Of a stretch of 64,000 nt of DNA, positions 26,256 through 35,370 are shown in pieces. Where the stretch lies: positions 186,001-250,000 of the forward strand of contig NZ_FOOF01000010.1 in the NCBI RefSeq assembly GCF_900113115.1, given 5' to 3'. The position numbers were made by a program, and so were the translations under genes. This stretch comes from Duganella sp. CF458 (lineage in GTDB: Bacteria > Pseudomonadota > Gammaproteobacteria > Burkholderiales > Burkholderiaceae_D). Under the pieces are notes generated by a model. The model saw only the letters and a program-made list of their open reading frames with translations, was not told the DNA's origin and ran no database searches. The first letter of the stretch is position 1. Every line of letters starts with the position of its first letter.

Positions 26256-26807
26256 TTAGTGGATCGGGTGGGTGCGGAAGTGATCGCCTTCCTCGCCATC
26301 GTCACCTTCATCGTCGCCGTCGTGATGGTGGTGGCCATGCGGGCCGTGCACGTGCTCGTGGGCGATTTCTTCTTCGGTGGCGGCGCGCACTTCGATCACT
26401 TTCAGTTCGAAGCGCAGGGCCATGCCGGCCAGCGGATGGTTGCCGTCCAGGACCACCTTGTCTTCAGCGATTTCGGTCACGGTGAAAATCATCGCGTCGT
26501 CGTCTTCGCCGCCTTCAGGCAGGCCTTCGAATTGCATGCCGATTTCCAGCGGCTCCGGCAGGCGTGCACGCTCTTCCACTTTCAACAGGTTCGGGTCGTA
26601 ATCGCCAAAGGCGTCTTCCGGTTCAATCTGGATCGTGGTGGCGTAGCCGTTTTCCTTGCCGTCCAGTTCTTCTTCGATCTTTGGCAGGGTGTTTTCGTAG
26701 CCACCGTGCAGGTAAACCATAGGCTGGCGACCGTCTTCGATCAGATTGTTCTGTGCGTCGGACAGTTTATATTCCACCGTCACAACGGTATTCTTGGCGA
26801 TCTTCAT
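26256..26807 (-). CDS. slyD: FKBP-type peptidyl-prolyl isomerase SlyD
   Basis: The product is 183 residues from the ATG at 26807 (AGGAAG upstream); a longer frame continues upstream but lacks support. FKBP domain: VTVEYKLSDAQNNLIEDGR, GYENTLPKIEEELDGKENG with the inserted-in-flap domain, and GNHPLAGMALRFELKVIEVR. The C-terminus is a His/Asp-rich metal-binding tail (HEHVHGPHGHHHHDGDDEG) typical of SlyD, which passes nickel to hydrogenase or urease maturation. It acts as a cytosolic foldase and metallochaperone. It is divergent from roxA. Confidence 0.93.
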   Translation of the reverse strand: MKIAKNTVVTVEYKLSDAQNNLIEDGRQPMVYLHGGYENTLPKIEEELDGKENGYATTIQIEPEDAFGDYDPNLLKVEERARLPEPLEIGMQFEGLPEGGEDDDAMIFTVTEIAEDKVVLDGNHPLAGMALRFELKVIEVRAATEEEIAHEHVHGPHGHHHHDGDDEGDDGEEGDHFRTHPIH

Positions 26808-26838
26808 TGAGCTTCCTTTCTTTTCTAAGCTGGAAGGG

Positions 26839-26858
26839 ATTATACCGCTTGCTATAAT
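26839..26858. promoter_or_regulatory. Divergent -10 boxes for slyD and roxA
   Basis: The minus-strand TATAAT (26839-26844) suits slyD. The + strand extended -10 TGCTATAAT (hexamer 26853-26858) suits roxA but ends only 6 bases before the roxA ATG, which would give a leaderless or nearly leaderless transcript. Confidence 0.5.
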
Positions 26859-26864
26859 CGCGCC

Positions 26865-27989
26865 ATGAAAAAACTCACTCTCCTCGGCGATATCACGCCC
26901 GAACAATTCCTGCGCGATTACTGGCACAAGAAGCCGCTGCTCATCCGCCAGGCCATCCCCGGCTTCAAGCCACTGCTGCCATTCGACAAGCTGGCCGAAC
27001 TGGCCACCAAGGACTATGTGGAAAGCCGCCTGGTCACCAAGAAGGACGGCAACTGGGACATGCAGCATGGCCCCTTGAAAGAACTGCCTGCGCGCAAGGA
27101 GCGCGAATGGACCATGCTGGTACAGGGCGTCAACCTGCAGGATGACGACGCGGATGCACTGCTGCGCCAGTTCCGCTTCCTGCCCGATGCGCGCCTGGAC
27201 GACCTGATGGTGAGTTTTGCCACCGATGGCGGCGGCGTCGGCCCGCACTTCGATTCCTATGACGTATTCCTGCTGCAGGCCGAAGGCCAGCGCCGCTGGA
27301 AAATCAGCGCGCAAAAGGACCTGACCCTGATCGAAGGCCTGCCGCTGAAGATCTTGAAGAAATTCAAGGCCAGCGAGGAATTCGTACTGGAGCCGGGCGA
27401 TATGCTCTACCTGCCGCCGCACTACGCCCACGATGGCGAAGCCATCGGCGATTGCCAGACCTACTCGATCGGTTTCCGCTCACCGTCTTACCAGGAACTG
27501 GGCGAAGCCTTCCTGCAATTCATGGCCGATTCCATCGACCTGCCGGGCCGCTATGCCGATCCGGAACTGGAACCGACCAGGAAGCCGGCCGAAATCCCGC
27601 AAGCCATGCTGGGCAAATTGGCCGATGAATTGAATAAAGTGAGCTTTACGGAAGACGACTTCGCCATTTTCTTGGGCGAATACCTGTCCGAACCAAAGCA
27701 TAACGTCTTCTTCCAGCCAGTGGAAAAGCCGCTAACGGCCGGCAAGTTCCAGCAATCCGCCGAGAAAAAAGGCGTATCCCTCTCGCGCAAGACGCAGATG
27801 CTGTATCGCGGCAAGAATGTCTTCATCAATGGCGAATCGTTCGCCATGAACAAGGCCGACAAGACGGCATTGGAAACCCTGGCCAACGCCCGCGGCCTGG
27901 ACGGCGCAACGGTGGCCGGTGCTTCCGAGGATGTGCTGGAAGCGCTCTTCGCCTGGTACAGCGACGGCTGGTTGGAACTGAACAAATAA
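26865..27989 (+). CDS. roxA: 50S ribosomal protein L16 arginine 3-hydroxylase (RoxA/YcfD, JmjC cupin)
   Basis: A 374-residue Fe(II)/2-oxoglutarate oxygenase. The opening TPEQFLRDYWHKKPLLIRQA is characteristic of the ribosomal oxygenases. Iron ligands are the HxD of GVGPHFDSYDVFLLQ and the distal His in LPPHYAHDGEAIG, in a JmjC cupin (about 90-220). A C-terminal winged-helix-like domain follows. The enzyme hydroxylates an arginine of L16 (called uL16 in newer naming). It forms a two-gene unit with the next gene, 11 bases downstream. Confidence 0.92.
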   Translation: MKKLTLLGDITPEQFLRDYWHKKPLLIRQAIPGFKPLLPFDKLAELATKDYVESRLVTKKDGNWDMQHGPLKELPARKEREWTMLVQGVNLQDDDADALLRQFRFLPDARLDDLMVSFATDGGGVGPHFDSYDVFLLQAEGQRRWKISAQKDLTLIEGLPLKILKKFKASEEFVLEPGDMLYLPPHYAHDGEAIGDCQTYSIGFRSPSYQELGEAFLQFMADSIDLPGRYADPELEPTRKPAEIPQAMLGKLADELNKVSFTEDDFAIFLGEYLSEPKHNVFFQPVEKPLTAGKFQQSAEKKGVSLSRKTQMLYRGKNVFINGESFAMNKADKTALETLANARGLDGATVAGASEDVLEALFAWYSDGWLELNK

Positions 27990-28000
27990 TCGGAGATAGC

Positions 28001-28471
28001 ATGGAGAAGCAGCTTTTTGACAGCCGTACCCAATTCCAGTCCCTGCTCTTGGACTGCATCTCCCAGGCGCGCCTGACGCTGCAGATGTTCGACCCGGATT
28101 ACGCCTGGTGGCAGCTGGGGCACTCGAAGACCGACGCCCTGCTGCGCCACTTCCTGCAGCACAAGGGGCGCATCCAGCTGGTCGCGCACAGCAATGCCCA
28201 CCTGGAGCGCAATGAACCGCGCTTCTCCAAGCTGCTGGAGGATTACAGCCACCAGATCGAGTGCCGCCTGACCAGCCGCAGCATCAGCACCCTGACCGAT
28301 TCCTTCTGCGTCGCCGACGGCGTGCACATCGTGCGCCGCTTTCATGCCGACCACTTCCGCGGCGAAGCAGATTTTAATGCTCCTACGTCAACGCAAACCA
28401 GTTTGGAGCGTTATGAAGCTATCTGGGCTGAAACCCAGCCGGGCCTGAAACCAGGCACGACTGGATTGTAG
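28001..28471 (+). CDS. Conserved protein of unknown function (DUF7931-like)
   Basis: A 156-residue cytosolic protein that follows roxA with GGAG at good spacing. Its fold hints at one half of a phospholipase-D-like module: SRTQFQSLLLDCISQARLTLQMFDPDYAWW, then RIQLVAHSNAHLERNEPRF and SFCVADGVHIVRRFHADHFRG. No HKD motif is present, so hydrolase activity is unlikely. Such genes commonly follow roxA in related betaproteobacteria. Function is unknown. Confidence 0.7.
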   Translation: MEKQLFDSRTQFQSLLLDCISQARLTLQMFDPDYAWWQLGHSKTDALLRHFLQHKGRIQLVAHSNAHLERNEPRFSKLLEDYSHQIECRLTSRSISTLTDSFCVADGVHIVRRFHADHFRGEADFNAPTSTQTSLERYEAIWAETQPGLKPGTTGL

Positions 28472-28595
28472 GCTGGAAAATGTAAAATGCTGCGGTTCGA
28501 GGTAAGACGGTAATCGCTGCAGTTGCAAGCAGAACGGCGCGGAAAAAAAACATTGCGTTTCCGCAAAATAGTTGTGTAAACAGCCCGATTGGCTA

Positions 28596-28622
28596 TTGCG
28601 ACGCAGCAGAAAACGCTATAAT
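28596..28622 (+). promoter_or_regulatory. Promoter of the alanine-rich lipoprotein gene
   Basis: TTGCGA (28596-28601) and TATAAT (28617-28622) are 15 bases apart, with the -10 preceded by CGC. The start codon at 28758 is about 130 bases further on, so a long leader exists. AAGGA lies just before the ATG. Confidence 0.55.
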
Positions 28623-28757
28623 ATCCGGTGTGTTTCCGTGTCTGGTCGACCTTTTTCTGAAGGTTGGAAAGGCCGACGAAACGCCGTACGAGCGATAATT
28701 ACCGGTAATTATTCATCGCAACATTGCTTAATTTTTGTTGTTATTTAAGGAAAACAA

Positions 28758-29039
28758 ATGAAAAAATCCCTGCTGATCGCCTCCCTGCTGGCCGTTGCTC
28801 TGGCTGCTTGCTCCAAGAAAGAAGAAGCTCCTGCTGCTCCAGTAGCTACCCCAGAAGCAGCTGCTCCAGCAGCCGCTCCTGCAGCTCCAGCTGTTGACGC
28901 AGCTGCTCCAGTTGCTGCTCCAGCCGCTGACGCTGCTGCTGCTGCCGCTTCCGCTGCTACCGACGCTGCTGCTGCTGCTTCCGCAGCTGCTTCGGCTGCT
29001 TCGGCTGCCGCTTCCGCTGCTTCCGCTGCTGCTAAGTAA
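28758..29039 (+). CDS. Small alanine-rich outer-membrane lipoprotein
   Basis: A 93-residue protein with a lipoprotein signal (MKKSLLIASLLAVALAAC, lipobox LAAC). The mature part is KKEE followed by about 65 residues of almost only Ala, with Pro in the first half and Ser in the second (APAAPV..., then ASAAASAASAAASA). This suggests an extended segment followed by an amphipathic helix, a periplasmic spacer rather than an enzyme. The DNA is a degenerate GCT-rich trinucleotide tract, so its length may vary between strains. A strong terminator follows. Confidence 0.75.
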   Translation: MKKSLLIASLLAVALAACSKKEEAPAAPVATPEAAAPAAAPAAPAVDAAAPVAAPAADAAAAAASAATDAAAAASAAASAASAAASAASAAAK

Positions 29040-29057
29040 TTCCCCGCAGGGAAAAGA

Positions 29058-29083
29058 AACCAGCCTTCGGGCTGGTTTTTTTT
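29058..29083 (+). terminator. Rho-independent terminator of the alanine-rich lipoprotein gene
   Basis: AACCAGCC-TTCG-GGCTGGTT stem followed by a run of T, 18 bases after the stop codon. Confidence 0.9.
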
Positions 29084-29110
29084 GCCCGGAGAATGGGGTG
29101 TTGCCGATTA

Positions 29111-29129
29111 AATGGGGTACGTCCCCATT
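29111..29129. repeat. Short palindrome AATGGGG-TACGT-CCCCATT
   Basis: A 7-bp inverted repeat around TACGT, followed by a T-run, between two terminators. The GGGGTACGTCCCC core looks like a dispersed intergenic palindrome rather than part of a gene. Confidence 0.45.
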
Positions 29130-29143
29130 TTTCAGGCAATAAA

Positions 29144-29166
29144 AAAGCCGGCTTGCGCCGGCTTTC
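29144..29166 (-). terminator. Terminator of the dapA-bamC transcript
   Basis: AAAGCCGGC-TTGC-GCCGGCTTT, followed on the minus strand by a run of T, 20 bases after the bamC stop. Confidence 0.88.
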
Positions 29167-29185
29167 TTATTTAAGGGCTTGCCCT

Positions 29186-30343
29186 TTATTTCAATTGCTC
29201 TTGCAGCAGGGTCAGGATCTTTTGACCCACCGGAGAGTCTTCCGGCTTATTCTGGTTATTCCACACCGAAACCTGGGTGGTATTGACCGCATCCGAACGG
29301 ACCGAGATGCGGTAGCGCTGTGCTTCCTTCTCCTTGTCCGAGGCACCGAAGCTGAACAGCTTGCTGAACCAGCCACGGGTGTCGGTGGCGTCGTTCACGA
29401 AGCGTACGAAATACACGCCCTGTACGCGGTCACGGTCTTCCACGGTGAAGCCGGCGCGGTCCAGCGCCAGGCCGACGCGGCGCCAGGTGCGCTCGAAGCC
29501 TTCGTCGGTCTTGATGAAGGCATTGGCGCCCTCGCCCACCAGGACGGCGTGCTGCGCCTGGACTGCGGCGTTGTCGACCGAGGTGCGGGCTGCCGCCTCG
29601 TCGGCGGTGCCGCCCAGCTTGGTCATCAGCTTGGCCAGGAAGATCGCTTCCAGGTTCGGGTCGCTATTGCGGTTGGTCCACATGGTCGACTCGTTCTGCG
29701 CGCCGGTCACCACTTCCTTGGTGCCGCGGTGGCTGATGTAAATCTCGGTGCCGCCGGCCGGATTGCGCTCCAGGCGGGTGCGGTACTTGTCGCGCTCGCC
29801 GCTCGAGTACAGGCCGTCGAATACCTTGCCGATCGTGTTGCGGATGAAGTCTTGCGGGATCTTGGCGCGGTTTTCATTCCATTCGGTTTCCATCACTCCG
29901 GCAGTGGTATCGTCCACCGCCAGGATGAAGCCCGACTCTTCCCAGAAGGTTTTCAGTTGCGGCCACAGGGCTTCCGGGGTCTGCTGCACCACCAGCCAGC
30001 GCTGGTTGCCGGAACGCTCGACGCGCACGGCGCTGTTGCCGGTGCTGGCCACTTCGTTGCTGCTGACGGCAGCGGCGCCTGGCGTGTTGCCGCGCGCAGC
30101 CTGGTAGCCGGAGGCCGTTGCCACGCCGCGGTCATTGCTTGGCAGGGCGTAGCGGTTGTCCTTCGACAGCTGGGTCAGGTCCGGCGGCACGTCCAGCGTG
30201 CTGGCCTTCTTGGCCGATTTGTAATCCACCTTGGTTTCGCCTACTACGGACTGCACCATGCCGCAACCGGTCAGGCTCAGCATCAGGGCGCCAACGACGA
30301 GCCCGCGCTGCGGGGTCTGGGAAACGATCTTGCGAATAGTCAT
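29186..30343 (-). CDS. bamC: Outer-membrane protein assembly factor BamC
   Basis: A 385-residue lipoprotein of the BAM complex (formerly NlpB/DapX). Lipoprotein signal with lipobox LTGC (MLSLTGCGM), then the conserved unstructured N-terminus (VDYKSAKKASTLDVPPDLTQL) that binds BamD. Two helix-grip domains follow (RWLVVQQTPEALWPQLKTFW and the C-terminal KTDEGFERTWRRVGLALDRAG). It anchors in the outer membrane, facing the periplasm. It lies 13 bases after dapA, an arrangement also known in E. coli. Confidence 0.93.
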   Translation of the reverse strand: MTIRKIVSQTPQRGLVVGALMLSLTGCGMVQSVVGETKVDYKSAKKASTLDVPPDLTQLSKDNRYALPSNDRGVATASGYQAARGNTPGAAAVSSNEVASTGNSAVRVERSGNQRWLVVQQTPEALWPQLKTFWEESGFILAVDDTTAGVMETEWNENRAKIPQDFIRNTIGKVFDGLYSSGERDKYRTRLERNPAGGTEIYISHRGTKEVVTGAQNESTMWTNRNSDPNLEAIFLAKLMTKLGGTADEAAARTSVDNAAVQAQHAVLVGEGANAFIKTDEGFERTWRRVGLALDRAGFTVEDRDRVQGVYFVRFVNDATDTRGWFSKLFSFGASDKEKEAQRYRISVRSDAVNTTQVSVWNNQNKPEDSPVGQKILTLLQEQLK

Positions 30344-30356
30344 GTGAAAAAGAAGA

Positions 30357-31235
30357 TTAGTTCAGCACACCGGAATCACGCAGGGCAGCGCGGACGGTCT
30401 CGTGATACTGCTCTGCCAGCGACACTAGCGGCAGGCGGATACCTTTCGGCATCTTGCCCATTTCCGCCAGGGCCCACTTGACCGGCACCGGGTTCGGTTC
30501 AATGAACAGGTGCTGGTGCAGCGGCAGCAGTTGGTTGTTGATGGCAGTTGCCTTGGCGGCATCGCCAGCCATCGCGGCTTCGCACAACTCGTGCATCTGG
30601 CGCGGTGCCACGTTGGCGGTCACCGAAATATTGCCCTTGCCGCCGGCCAGCATCAGCGCGATGGCAGTCGGATCGTCGCCGGAGTACACGGCGAACTCGG
30701 CTGGCGCGCGGCGCAGCAGGTCGTAGCCGCGCGCGATATTGCCGGTCGCGTCCTTGACGCCGATGATGTTCTTGACCTGGGCCAGGCGCAGGATGGTGTC
30801 GTTGCTCATATCGGCAACCGTGCGGCCCGGCACGTTGTACAGGATGACCGGCAAGTCCACCGCTTCGGCGATGGCCTTGAAGTGCTGGTACATGCCTTCC
30901 TGGGTCGGGCGGTTGTAGTAAGGAACCACTTGCAGCGAGGCGTCGGCGCCGGCGTTCTTGGCGAAACGGGTCAGTTCGATGGCTTCCGCGGTGGAATTGC
31001 CGCCGGAACCGGCGATCACGGGGATGCGGCCGGCCACGCGATCCACGGCAGCCTTGATCAGCTCGCAATGCTCGGCCACGCTCACGGTGGCGGATTCGCC
31101 GGTGGTGCCGACGATGACGATGGCGTCCGTGCCTTCGGCAATGTGCCAGTCGATCAGCGCATTCAAGCCCGGGTAATCCAGGCTGCCGTCGGCGTGCATC
31201 GGGGTTACGATTGCTACAATGCTACCCTTAATCAT
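30357..31235 (-). CDS. dapA: 4-hydroxy-tetrahydrodipicolinate synthase
   Basis: A 292-residue class I aldolase-fold enzyme that condenses pyruvate and aspartate semialdehyde in lysine/diaminopimelate synthesis. Motifs: [10 protein letters not shown] (substrate loop), [10 protein letters not shown], the proton-relay tyrosine in [18 protein letters not shown], and the Schiff-base lysine in [11 protein letters not shown] chose the ATG at 31235 because it gives the conserved N-terminus ([13 protein letters not shown]); the open frame runs on to 31364 but is not conserved. It is followed by bamC. Confidence 0.96.
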   Translation of the reverse strand: MIKGSIVAIVTPMHADGSLDYPGLNALIDWHIAEGTDAIVIVGTTGESATVSVAEHCELIKAAVDRVAGRIPVIAGSGGNSTAEAIELTRFAKNAGADASLQVVPYYNRPTQEGMYQHFKAIAEAVDLPVILYNVPGRTVADMSNDTILRLAQVKNIIGVKDATGNIARGYDLLRRAPAEFAVYSGDDPTAIALMLAGGKGNISVTANVAPRQMHELCEAAMAGDAAKATAINNQLLPLHQHLFIEPNPVPVKWALAEMGKMPKGIRLPLVSLAEQYHETVRAALRDSGVLN

Positions 31236-31309
31236 AGGAAACCAATTGCAATAAGAATTAAAACGACGATTGTAGAGCATACCCTGCACCCGTGGTGCAT
31301 TTTGGTCGC

Positions 31310-31867
31310 TCAAAATGACGGCAACAGCGCCGCCTCCCTTGGAAACTCCCCTTTCACGGCGCAAATCCTCTGCACCATGGCCGGTTTCGGTGTATTAACG
31401 ACGCCATCTTCGAATGCGATGACACGCAAACCATGCATTCTAGCCAATTCCAACAATTCTCCCGGCTGTAACAAAAAGGCCGGATTCGATGGTTTGCCGA
31501 AGGCGGCATTGCCATCGGCGAAGGTCTCGTAGACCAGCATGCCGTTGGGCGCCAGGCTGCCCAGCATCTCGGCCAGCAGCGGGCGGTGCAGGTAGTTGGT
31601 GACCACGATGCCGGCGAAACGCGCCGGGCCGAATGGCCAGCAGGCGCCGTCTTCTTCCAGGTCGATCTGGCTGGTGACGATGCCGTCGCCGGCCGCCGCG
31701 GCCAGCGCGTCGGCATCGCGGTCGACGGCCACCACGGCATGGCCCAGCGCGACCAGGTAGCGCGCGTGGCGGCCATTGCCGCAAGCCAGGTCCAGCACTT
31801 CCCCGTTCGGCACCAGCGGTGCGAACCGTTCCACCCAGGCAGAAGGTGGGCTCAAAACATCAGCCAT
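31310..31867 (-). CDS. SAM-dependent methyltransferase, class I (TehB-like)
   Basis: A 185-residue protein with motif [16 protein letters not shown] (SAM binding), motif [18 protein letters not shown] and [11 protein letters not shown]. Similar small methyltransferases act on metalloids or small molecules. The substrate cannot be told. Its start overlaps the end of trpS by 8 bases, so it is translated from the same message. Confidence 0.85.
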   Translation of the reverse strand: MADVLSPPSAWVERFAPLVPNGEVLDLACGNGRHARYLVALGHAVVAVDRDADALAAAAGDGIVTSQIDLEEDGACWPFGPARFAGIVVTNYLHRPLLAEMLGSLAPNGMLVYETFADGNAAFGKPSNPAFLLQPGELLELARMHGLRVIAFEDGVVNTPKPAMVQRICAVKGEFPREAALLPSF

Positions 31868-33062
31868 AACTCAATCCCATTGCTTCGCGCACATCGCGCA
31901 TGGTTTCCTGCGCCAGCTTGCGCGCTGCTTCATTACCGTCCGCCACGATGGCGCGCACCAGGGACGGGTCGTCCAGGTAAGGCTGCGCGCGCTCGTGCAT
32001 CGGCTCCAGTTCTTTCATGATGGCGTCGATCACCGGCTGCTTGCATTCGATGCAGCCAATGCCGGCCGATTTGCAGCCCCGCTGCACCCATTCCTGGGTC
32101 GGTCCGTCCGAATAGACGACGTGGAATTGCCAGACCGGGCAGCGCTCCGGCTCGCCGGCGTCGGTGCGGCGCACGCGCGCCGGGTCGGTCGGCATGGTGC
32201 GCACCTTCTTGGTGACCGCCTCCTTGTCCTCGCGCAGGGCGATCGCGTTGCCGTAGCTCTTGGACATCTTGCGTCCGTCCAGGCCCGGCAGGCGCGAGGC
32301 CTCGGTCAGCCTGGCCTGCGGCTCCACCAGGATCAGCTTGCGCGCGCCTTCCAGGTAGCCGAACAGGCGCTCGCGGTCGATCATCGACAGGTTGTGCGCA
32401 TCGTCCAGCATGGCTTTGGCCTGCTCCAGCGCGGCGTCGTCGCCTTCCTGCTGGTATGCGGTGCGCAGTTCGTGGTACAACCTGGCGCGCTTGCTGCCCA
32501 GCTTCTTGACCGCGTCCTGCGCCTTGACTTCGAAGCCCTTTTCCTTGCCGTACAGGTGGTTGAAGCGGCGCGCGATCTCGCGCATCATTTCCACGTGCGG
32601 CACCTGGTCGTCGCCCACCGGCACCTCACTGGCGCGGTAGATCAGCACGTCGGCCGCCTGCAACAGCGGGTAGCCGAGGAAGCCGTAGGTTTGCAGGTCC
32701 TTGTTGGCCAGGTTGTCGATCTGGTCTTTATAAGTCGGCACCCGCTCCAGCCAGCCCAGCGGGGTCGCCATCGACAGCAGCAAGTGCAGTTCGGCGTGCT
32801 CCGGGATTTTCGACTGGATGAACAGCGTGGCCTGGGTCGGGTCGATGCCGGCCGCCAGCCAATCCACCAGCATGTCCCAGGTGGACTTTTCGATGATGGC
32901 CGGGTCGTCGTAATGCGTGGTCAGCGCGTGCCAGTCGGCCACGAAGAACAGGCAAGGCTGCTCGGACTGCATCCTGATCCAGTTCTTCAGCGCGCCATGG
33001 TAGTGGCCCAGGTGCATGCAACCCGTCGGGCGCATGCCGGAGACTACGCGGTCAGGGTACAT
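31860..33062 (-). CDS. trpS: Tryptophanyl-tRNA synthetase (long betaproteobacterial form)
   Basis: A 400-residue class I aminoacyl-tRNA synthetase. The HIGH-type motif is in SGMRPTGCMHLGHYHGALK and the KMSKS is intact (DGRKMSKSYGN). Around residues 195-265 it carries an extra helical, charged segment (VKKLGSKRARLYHELRTAYQ and on to YLEGARKLIL), making it longer than the usual ~330 residues. This long form appears in related bacteria. It sits 4 bases after the M50 protease gene. Confidence 0.95.
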   Translation of the reverse strand: MYPDRVVSGMRPTGCMHLGHYHGALKNWIRMQSEQPCLFFVADWHALTTHYDDPAIIEKSTWDMLVDWLAAGIDPTQATLFIQSKIPEHAELHLLLSMATPLGWLERVPTYKDQIDNLANKDLQTYGFLGYPLLQAADVLIYRASEVPVGDDQVPHVEMMREIARRFNHLYGKEKGFEVKAQDAVKKLGSKRARLYHELRTAYQQEGDDAALEQAKAMLDDAHNLSMIDRERLFGYLEGARKLILVEPQARLTEASRLPGLDGRKMSKSYGNAIALREDKEAVTKKVRTMPTDPARVRRTDAGEPERCPVWQFHVVYSDGPTQEWVQRGCKSAGIGCIECKQPVIDAIMKELEPMHERAQPYLDDPSLVRAIVADGNEAARKLAQETMRDVREAMGLSYG

Positions 33063-33066
33063 GGTG

Positions 33067-33732
33067 TCAGCTCAGGAAAGGGCGGAACGGCAGTTCGATC
33101 AAGGTCATCACAATGCCCACCAGTGCGCCCACCAAAGCCCGAAACGGTCCGGTGTTCAGGAGCAGGATAATGCCGATGAAGATGAACGGTCCCAGGCGCT
33201 CTATGCTGGCAAATTTATGCGCCAGATCACGTGGAAGCAGTGATGTCACGATACGGCCGCCATCCAGCGGTGGAATCGGGATCAGATTAAAGGCGCACAT
33301 GACCGCATTGGCGATCACACCTGCCCGGCACACCTCAATGGGGAAGCGCTCGGTCACCCCCAGATTGATCATCAACACCAGCAAAAGCATCCATCCCAGA
33401 CCCATTGCAAAATTGGCCGCAGGGCCGGCTGCTGCCACGAAACCCATCTGCTTTTTGGGGTTGCGTAGGCGGTTGAAATCGACCGGTACCGGTTTGGCGT
33501 AACCGAACGCCATATTCAACGGCGACAACAAGAGTAGAACCGGCAAGATGATCGTGCCGAACAAGTCGATATGCCGCATCGGGTTGGGGGTCAACCGCCC
33601 CAGCTTTTCAGCGGTATCGTCGCCAAAATAGCGGGCTACGTAACCGTGGGCAGCTTCGTGTAGAGAAATCGCAAATAGGACAGGAATCGCGTAGACCGCG
33701 ATGTTGCGGATAACCTGGTCAAAATCGTTCAT
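33067..33732 (-). CDS. Site-2-type membrane metalloprotease (M50, SpoIVFB-like)
   Basis: A 221-residue integral membrane protein. The zinc-binding HExxH is in FAISLHEAAHGYVARYFGDD, and the distal ligand motif is in FNLIPIPPLDGGRI. Five or six hydrophobic segments surround these (IILPVLLLLSPLNMAFG, FAMGLGWMLLLVLMINLG, IFIGIILLL). The family cuts transmembrane substrates; the substrate here is not known. This gene order before trpS is common in betaproteobacteria. Confidence 0.88.
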   Translation of the reverse strand: MNDFDQVIRNIAVYAIPVLFAISLHEAAHGYVARYFGDDTAEKLGRLTPNPMRHIDLFGTIILPVLLLLSPLNMAFGYAKPVPVDFNRLRNPKKQMGFVAAAGPAANFAMGLGWMLLLVLMINLGVTERFPIEVCRAGVIANAVMCAFNLIPIPPLDGGRIVTSLLPRDLAHKFASIERLGPFIFIGIILLLNTGPFRALVGALVGIVMTLIELPFRPFLS

Positions 33733-33804
33733 AAAAGGGATTCTATCAGAGGGCTTCTACCGCCCCGCTCTGCCGGCACAGCGCGCGGGGCGATCGGCGA
33801 GGGG

Positions 33805-34428
33805 TTAGAGGCCGATGGCAGCCGGGTCGCCGCGGCCGGTACGCACCAGTTCCGGCTCGGCGCCGGTCAGGTCCACCACTGTGGTTGGTTCAAGGCTGCA
33901 GGCGCCACCGTCGATCACCAGGTCGACCTGCTTGCACAGGCGTTCCAGGACGATGTCCGGATCGGTCAGCGGCTGGTCGTCGCCCGGCAGGATCAGGGTG
34001 GTGCCAAGCAGCGGCTGGCCCAGTTCGGCCATCAGCATTTCGGTGATCGGGTTTTGCGGCACCCGCAAGCCGATGGTCTTGCGCGATGGGTGCGACAGGC
34101 GGCGCGGCACGCAGCGCGTCGCCTCCAGGATAAAGGTGTACGGGCCCGGCGTGGTCGCCTTCAGCAGGCGGAATTGCTTGTTGTCGACGCGCGCGTAGAC
34201 ACCGATTTCACTCAGGTCGCGGCAAAGCAATGTCAAATGGTGCTTCTCGTCGATGCCGCGGATGCGGCGCAGCTTTTCAACGGCCGCCTTATCGTCCAGG
34301 TGACACACCAGCGCATAGCTGGAATCGGTCGGCAGCGCGACAATGCCGCCGCCGTGGATGATTTGCGCGGCCTGCTTGATCAGCCTTAGCTGCGGATTGT
34401 CCGGGTGTACCTGGAAGAATTGGGTCAT
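33805..34428 (-). CDS. YciO/Sua5/YrdC-family protein (threonylcarbamoyl-AMP synthase-like)
   Basis: A 207-residue protein with the YrdC-domain fold: GGIVALPTDSSYALVCHLDD, KLRRIRGIDEKHHLTLLC, TTPGPYTFILEATRCVPRR and the Ser/Lys-rich RKTIGLRVPQNP. The more YciO-like spacing makes it uncertain whether it makes the tRNA t6A precursor itself, as many genomes hold a separate tsaC. The 72-base gap before the M50 gene holds only a GC-rich inverted repeat. Confidence 0.85.
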   Translation of the reverse strand: MTQFFQVHPDNPQLRLIKQAAQIIHGGGIVALPTDSSYALVCHLDDKAAVEKLRRIRGIDEKHHLTLLCRDLSEIGVYARVDNKQFRLLKATTPGPYTFILEATRCVPRRLSHPSRKTIGLRVPQNPITEMLMAELGQPLLGTTLILPGDDQPLTDPDIVLERLCKQVDLVIDGGACSLEPTTVVDLTGAEPELVRTGRGDPAAIGL

Positions 34429-34431
34429 GTT

Positions 34432-35301
34432 TTAACGTAGCTGTTGCAAGGCTGCGATGCGTTCTTCGATCGGAGGATGGCTGGAGAACAGCGCCGCCCA
34501 GCCACTCGGCGAGGTAATGCCGGATGCCGCCATCCCTTGCGGCAGTTCGCCTGGAGGCACGCCGCCCAGGCGCGCCAGGGCATGCTGCATCGGCACGGTG
34601 GAACCCAGCAAGTGCGCCGAGCCGGCATCGGCGCGGAATTCACGCTGGCGCGAGAACCAGGCCACGATCATCGAAGCGATCAGGCCGAACAGCAGCTCGC
34701 ACACGAACACCGTCACCATATAGCCAATGCCCGGGCCACGGCGCTCTTCGCCTTTATTCAGCATGCCGTCGACCACCGAGCCGACGATGCGCGCCAGGAA
34801 TACCACAAAGGTATTCACCACCCCCTGGATCAGGGTCAGCGTCACCATGTCGCCGTTGGCGATGTGCGCCACCTCATGGCCCAGCACGGCCTCGACTTCT
34901 TCCCTGTTCATCGACTGCAGCAAGCCGCTGGACACCGCCACCAGCGCATCATTCTTGAAGGCCCCGGTAGCGAAGGCATTGGCATCGCCCTCGTACAGCG
35001 CCACTTCCGGGCGGCCGATGCCGGCCTTGTCAGCCAGCGCGTGTACGGTACCGACCAGCCACTGCTCGGTAGGATTCTGCGGCTGCTCGATCACGCGCGC
35101 GCCGGTCGACCACTTGGCCATCGGCTTCGACATCAGCAGCGAAATAATGGAACCGGTGAAGCCCACCACCACGGAAAATGCCAGCAAGCCGCCCATGCTC
35201 GTTCCCGAGCCTGGACGCCCGATACCCAGCAGGGACAGGACAATCGACAGCACCACGACAACCGCCAGGTTGGTGGCAATAAACAGGATGATGCGTTTCA
35301 T
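34432..35301 (-). CDS. htpX: Membrane protease HtpX
   Basis: A 289-residue M48 zinc protease of inner-membrane quality control, working beside FtsH. The HExxH is in [15 protein letters not shown]. Membrane helices are at the N-terminus ([39 protein letters not shown]) and in the centre ([32 protein letters not shown]). The end has the [16 protein letters not shown] motif of the family. Often induced by heat shock; no promoter was identified here. Confidence 0.95.
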   Translation of the reverse strand: MKRIILFIATNLAVVVVLSIVLSLLGIGRPGSGTSMGGLLAFSVVVGFTGSIISLLMSKPMAKWSTGARVIEQPQNPTEQWLVGTVHALADKAGIGRPEVALYEGDANAFATGAFKNDALVAVSSGLLQSMNREEVEAVLGHEVAHIANGDMVTLTLIQGVVNTFVVFLARIVGSVVDGMLNKGEERRGPGIGYMVTVFVCELLFGLIASMIVAWFSRQREFRADAGSAHLLGSTVPMQHALARLGGVPPGELPQGMAASGITSPSGWAALFSSHPPIEERIAALQQLR

Positions 35302-35370
35302 AGAGCGCCTCCGGTCAACTTACCGAACGATAATCTATGGTCAGCAGTAGGGATTTACAAGCCCCCGGTG

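Noticed and set aside
28830-29039. GCT-rich tract as a CRISPR-like or tandem repeat array
   Set aside because: It is an in-frame, degenerate alanine-codon tract of a lipoprotein, without spacers.
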